Assembly (NCBI GenBank): GCA_037141235.1 | Contig: JBAXCY010000162.1 | Coordinates: forward strand, 1-6,592 | Length of the DNA stretch: 6,592 bases | Origin: Bog-756 sp037141235 | GTDB taxonomy: Bacteria; Actinomycetota; Acidimicrobiia; Acidimicrobiales; RAAP-2 | Reading direction: 5' to 3' | In this document: positions 6,044-6,592 of the stretch, in pieces | Numbering within the stretch: the stretch's first letter is position 1 | How the letters are laid out: the number at the start of each line of letters is the position of its first letter | Notes under the pieces: model-generated | The model's database searches: none | What the model saw: the letters and a program-made list of their open reading frames with translations, nothing else | Told to the model about the DNA's origin: nothing | Position numbers and translations under genes: made by a program

Positions 6044-6172
6044 ATGACCGGCGTCCGCTCCAACAGAGTCCGCCCCAGGACCAAGGTGGCAGCCCTGCTC
6101 CTCGCCATCGTCATCGGCGACAGCCAGGAGCCTGCAACTTACTGGGGGACCGGCCAGCGCCGGTCCGGGTAG
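6044..6172 (+). CDS. doubtful 42-residue ORF with a hydrophobic segment
   Basis: An ATG seven bases after the transporter stop opens a 42-codon frame ending TAG at 6170-6172, eight bases before the next ATG. The peptide starts MTGVRSNRVRPRTKVAALLL and continues AIVIGDSQ, that is, a basic N-terminus and a short hydrophobic run (about 15-24) that would make a minimal membrane or leader peptide. A GAGGTGGG stretch (6025-6032) lies 11 bases upstream, longer than ideal. The last third overlaps a GC hairpin, which speaks against ordinary coding. It could be a real small protein, a leader for the next gene, or chance. It resembles nothing I know. Confidence 0.25.
   Translation: MTGVRSNRVRPRTKVAALLLAIVIGDSQEPATYWGTGQRRSG
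6147..6166 (+). terminator. perfect 8-bp GC hairpin between MFS gene and exported-protein gene
   Basis: GGACCGGC and GCCGGTCC pair over eight bases around a CAGC loop. It sits 110 bases after the transporter stop and 13 bases before the ATG at 6180. No T-run follows on either strand, so it is not a classical intrinsic terminator; actinobacteria do use U-poor hairpins. Alternatively it shapes the 5' leader of the next gene. Confidence 0.35.
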
Positions 6173-6179
6173 TTCTGGC

Positions 6180-6592
6180 ATGCTCAGTAGCGTGCGATCC
6201 TCGTCCTTCCGCAGTGCCGCCGCTATCGTCGCTATTGTCCTGGCCGTCCTCGTGGCCGTCGGTGCCACTATGGCCGCTACCTCATCGGGCAGCGAAGTGA
6301 CCAACGACTATGGGGGTCCCCTTGGATCCAACCCCAACGGGCTCGGACACACCGCCGACTCGGACATGTCTGTGCCGCCAGCAGCCCCGGCGCCGTCGAG
6401 TTCGGCCAGCAGTTCTTCGACCGGGTCTGGTGGGTCTGCCAGCGCGGGTGCCAGCGCAGGATCGGCCGACACCAGTGCGGGATCTGCCAGCAGCGACGGC
6501 AGCTCGGCGTCGGCGGGGTCGGCATCGGGGACTGGTGGTTCGGGGTCCGGGGCCAGTTCCGCGGCTAGTGGCGCGGCACCATCGAGCGGCGG
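6180..6592 (+). CDS. exported Ser/Gly/Ala-rich low-complexity protein, 3' end outside window
   Basis: 137 codons are visible before the window ends without a stop. The N-terminus MLSSVRSSSFR is followed by a strong hydrophobic run (AAAIVAIVLAVLVAVGATMA, 13-32), a signal peptide or single membrane anchor. A short ordinary segment (33-63, with NDYGGPLGSNPNGLG) comes next. From about residue 64 it turns to PPAAPAPSSS and then almost only Ser, Gly, Ala and a little Thr/Asp (74-137), a flexible linker-like tract reaching the edge. Exported, wall-spanning or heavily O-glycosylated actinobacterial proteins often have such tracts ahead of a folded domain, but no domain is visible. The ATG at 6180 is the only usual start in this frame after a stop at 6045-6047, though no Shine-Dalgarno precedes it. 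The family is not recognised. Confidence 0.65.
   Translation, partial: MLSSVRSSSFRSAAAIVAIVLAVLVAVGATMAATSSGSEVTNDYGGPLGSNPNGLGHTADSDMSVPPAAPAPSSSASSSSTGSGGSASAGASAGSADTSAGSASSDGSSASAGSASGTGGSGSGASSAASGAAPSSG

Noticed and set aside
1..6592. CRISPR array, rRNA, tRNA, toxin-antitoxin pair or defence system
   Set aside because: No spaced direct repeats, structural RNA segments or paired small genes of that kind were seen. The TnpB remnant is the only mobile or nuclease-related trace, and it is inactive.

Overview
The window looks like chromosomal DNA of a GC-rich actinobacterium. G+C is high throughout and codons mostly end in G or C. There is a DUF2505 protein, a family found mainly in Actinobacteria, GTG is used as a start twice, and one gene has the -10-box-next-to-ATG layout of a leaderless actinobacterial transcript. 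The mix of a DUF2505 protein, a microsomal-type epoxide hydrolase and a D-aminoacylase-like amidohydrolase would fit a free-living lineage such as Acidimicrobiia or a mycobacterial relative. The sequence alone does not settle the group.

Layout from left to right. (1) 1-516, minus strand: a DUF2505 (SRPBCC-fold) protein that runs off the left edge close to its expected C-terminus. It carries a triple 12-bp tandem repeat. (2) 627-1778, plus strand: an intact epoxide hydrolase with all catalytic residues visible, read divergently from gene 1 and probably leaderless. (3) 1782-3539, minus strand: an amidohydrolase of the N-acyl-D-amino-acid deacylase group, converging on the epoxide hydrolase with three bases between the two stop codons. 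(4) about 3631-3919, plus strand: a decayed piece of an IS200/IS605/IS607-type TnpB gene with an in-frame stop, an internal deletion and a frameshift. Nothing convincing was found from there to 4132. (5) 4133-4384, minus strand: an 83-residue two-helix membrane protein with a cysteine-rich tail. (6) 4385-4713: a divergent intergenic region with short palindromes. (7) 4714-6036, plus strand: a 12-helix MFS transporter. (8) 6037-6592: a doubtful 42-residue ORF, a strong GC hairpin, and the start of an exported Ser/Gly/Ala-rich low-complexity protein that leaves the right edge.

The genes do not form one clear operon: strands alternate and each main gene seems to be its own transcription unit. 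The two enzymes are generic hydrolases (epoxide opening and N-acyl amide cleavage) and the transporter has no predictable substrate, so a shared pathway cannot be claimed. I do not see a new multi-gene system. The items most worth a second look are the hidden TnpB fossil, the small Cys-tailed membrane protein, the amidohydrolase with an altered metal site, and the low-complexity exported protein.
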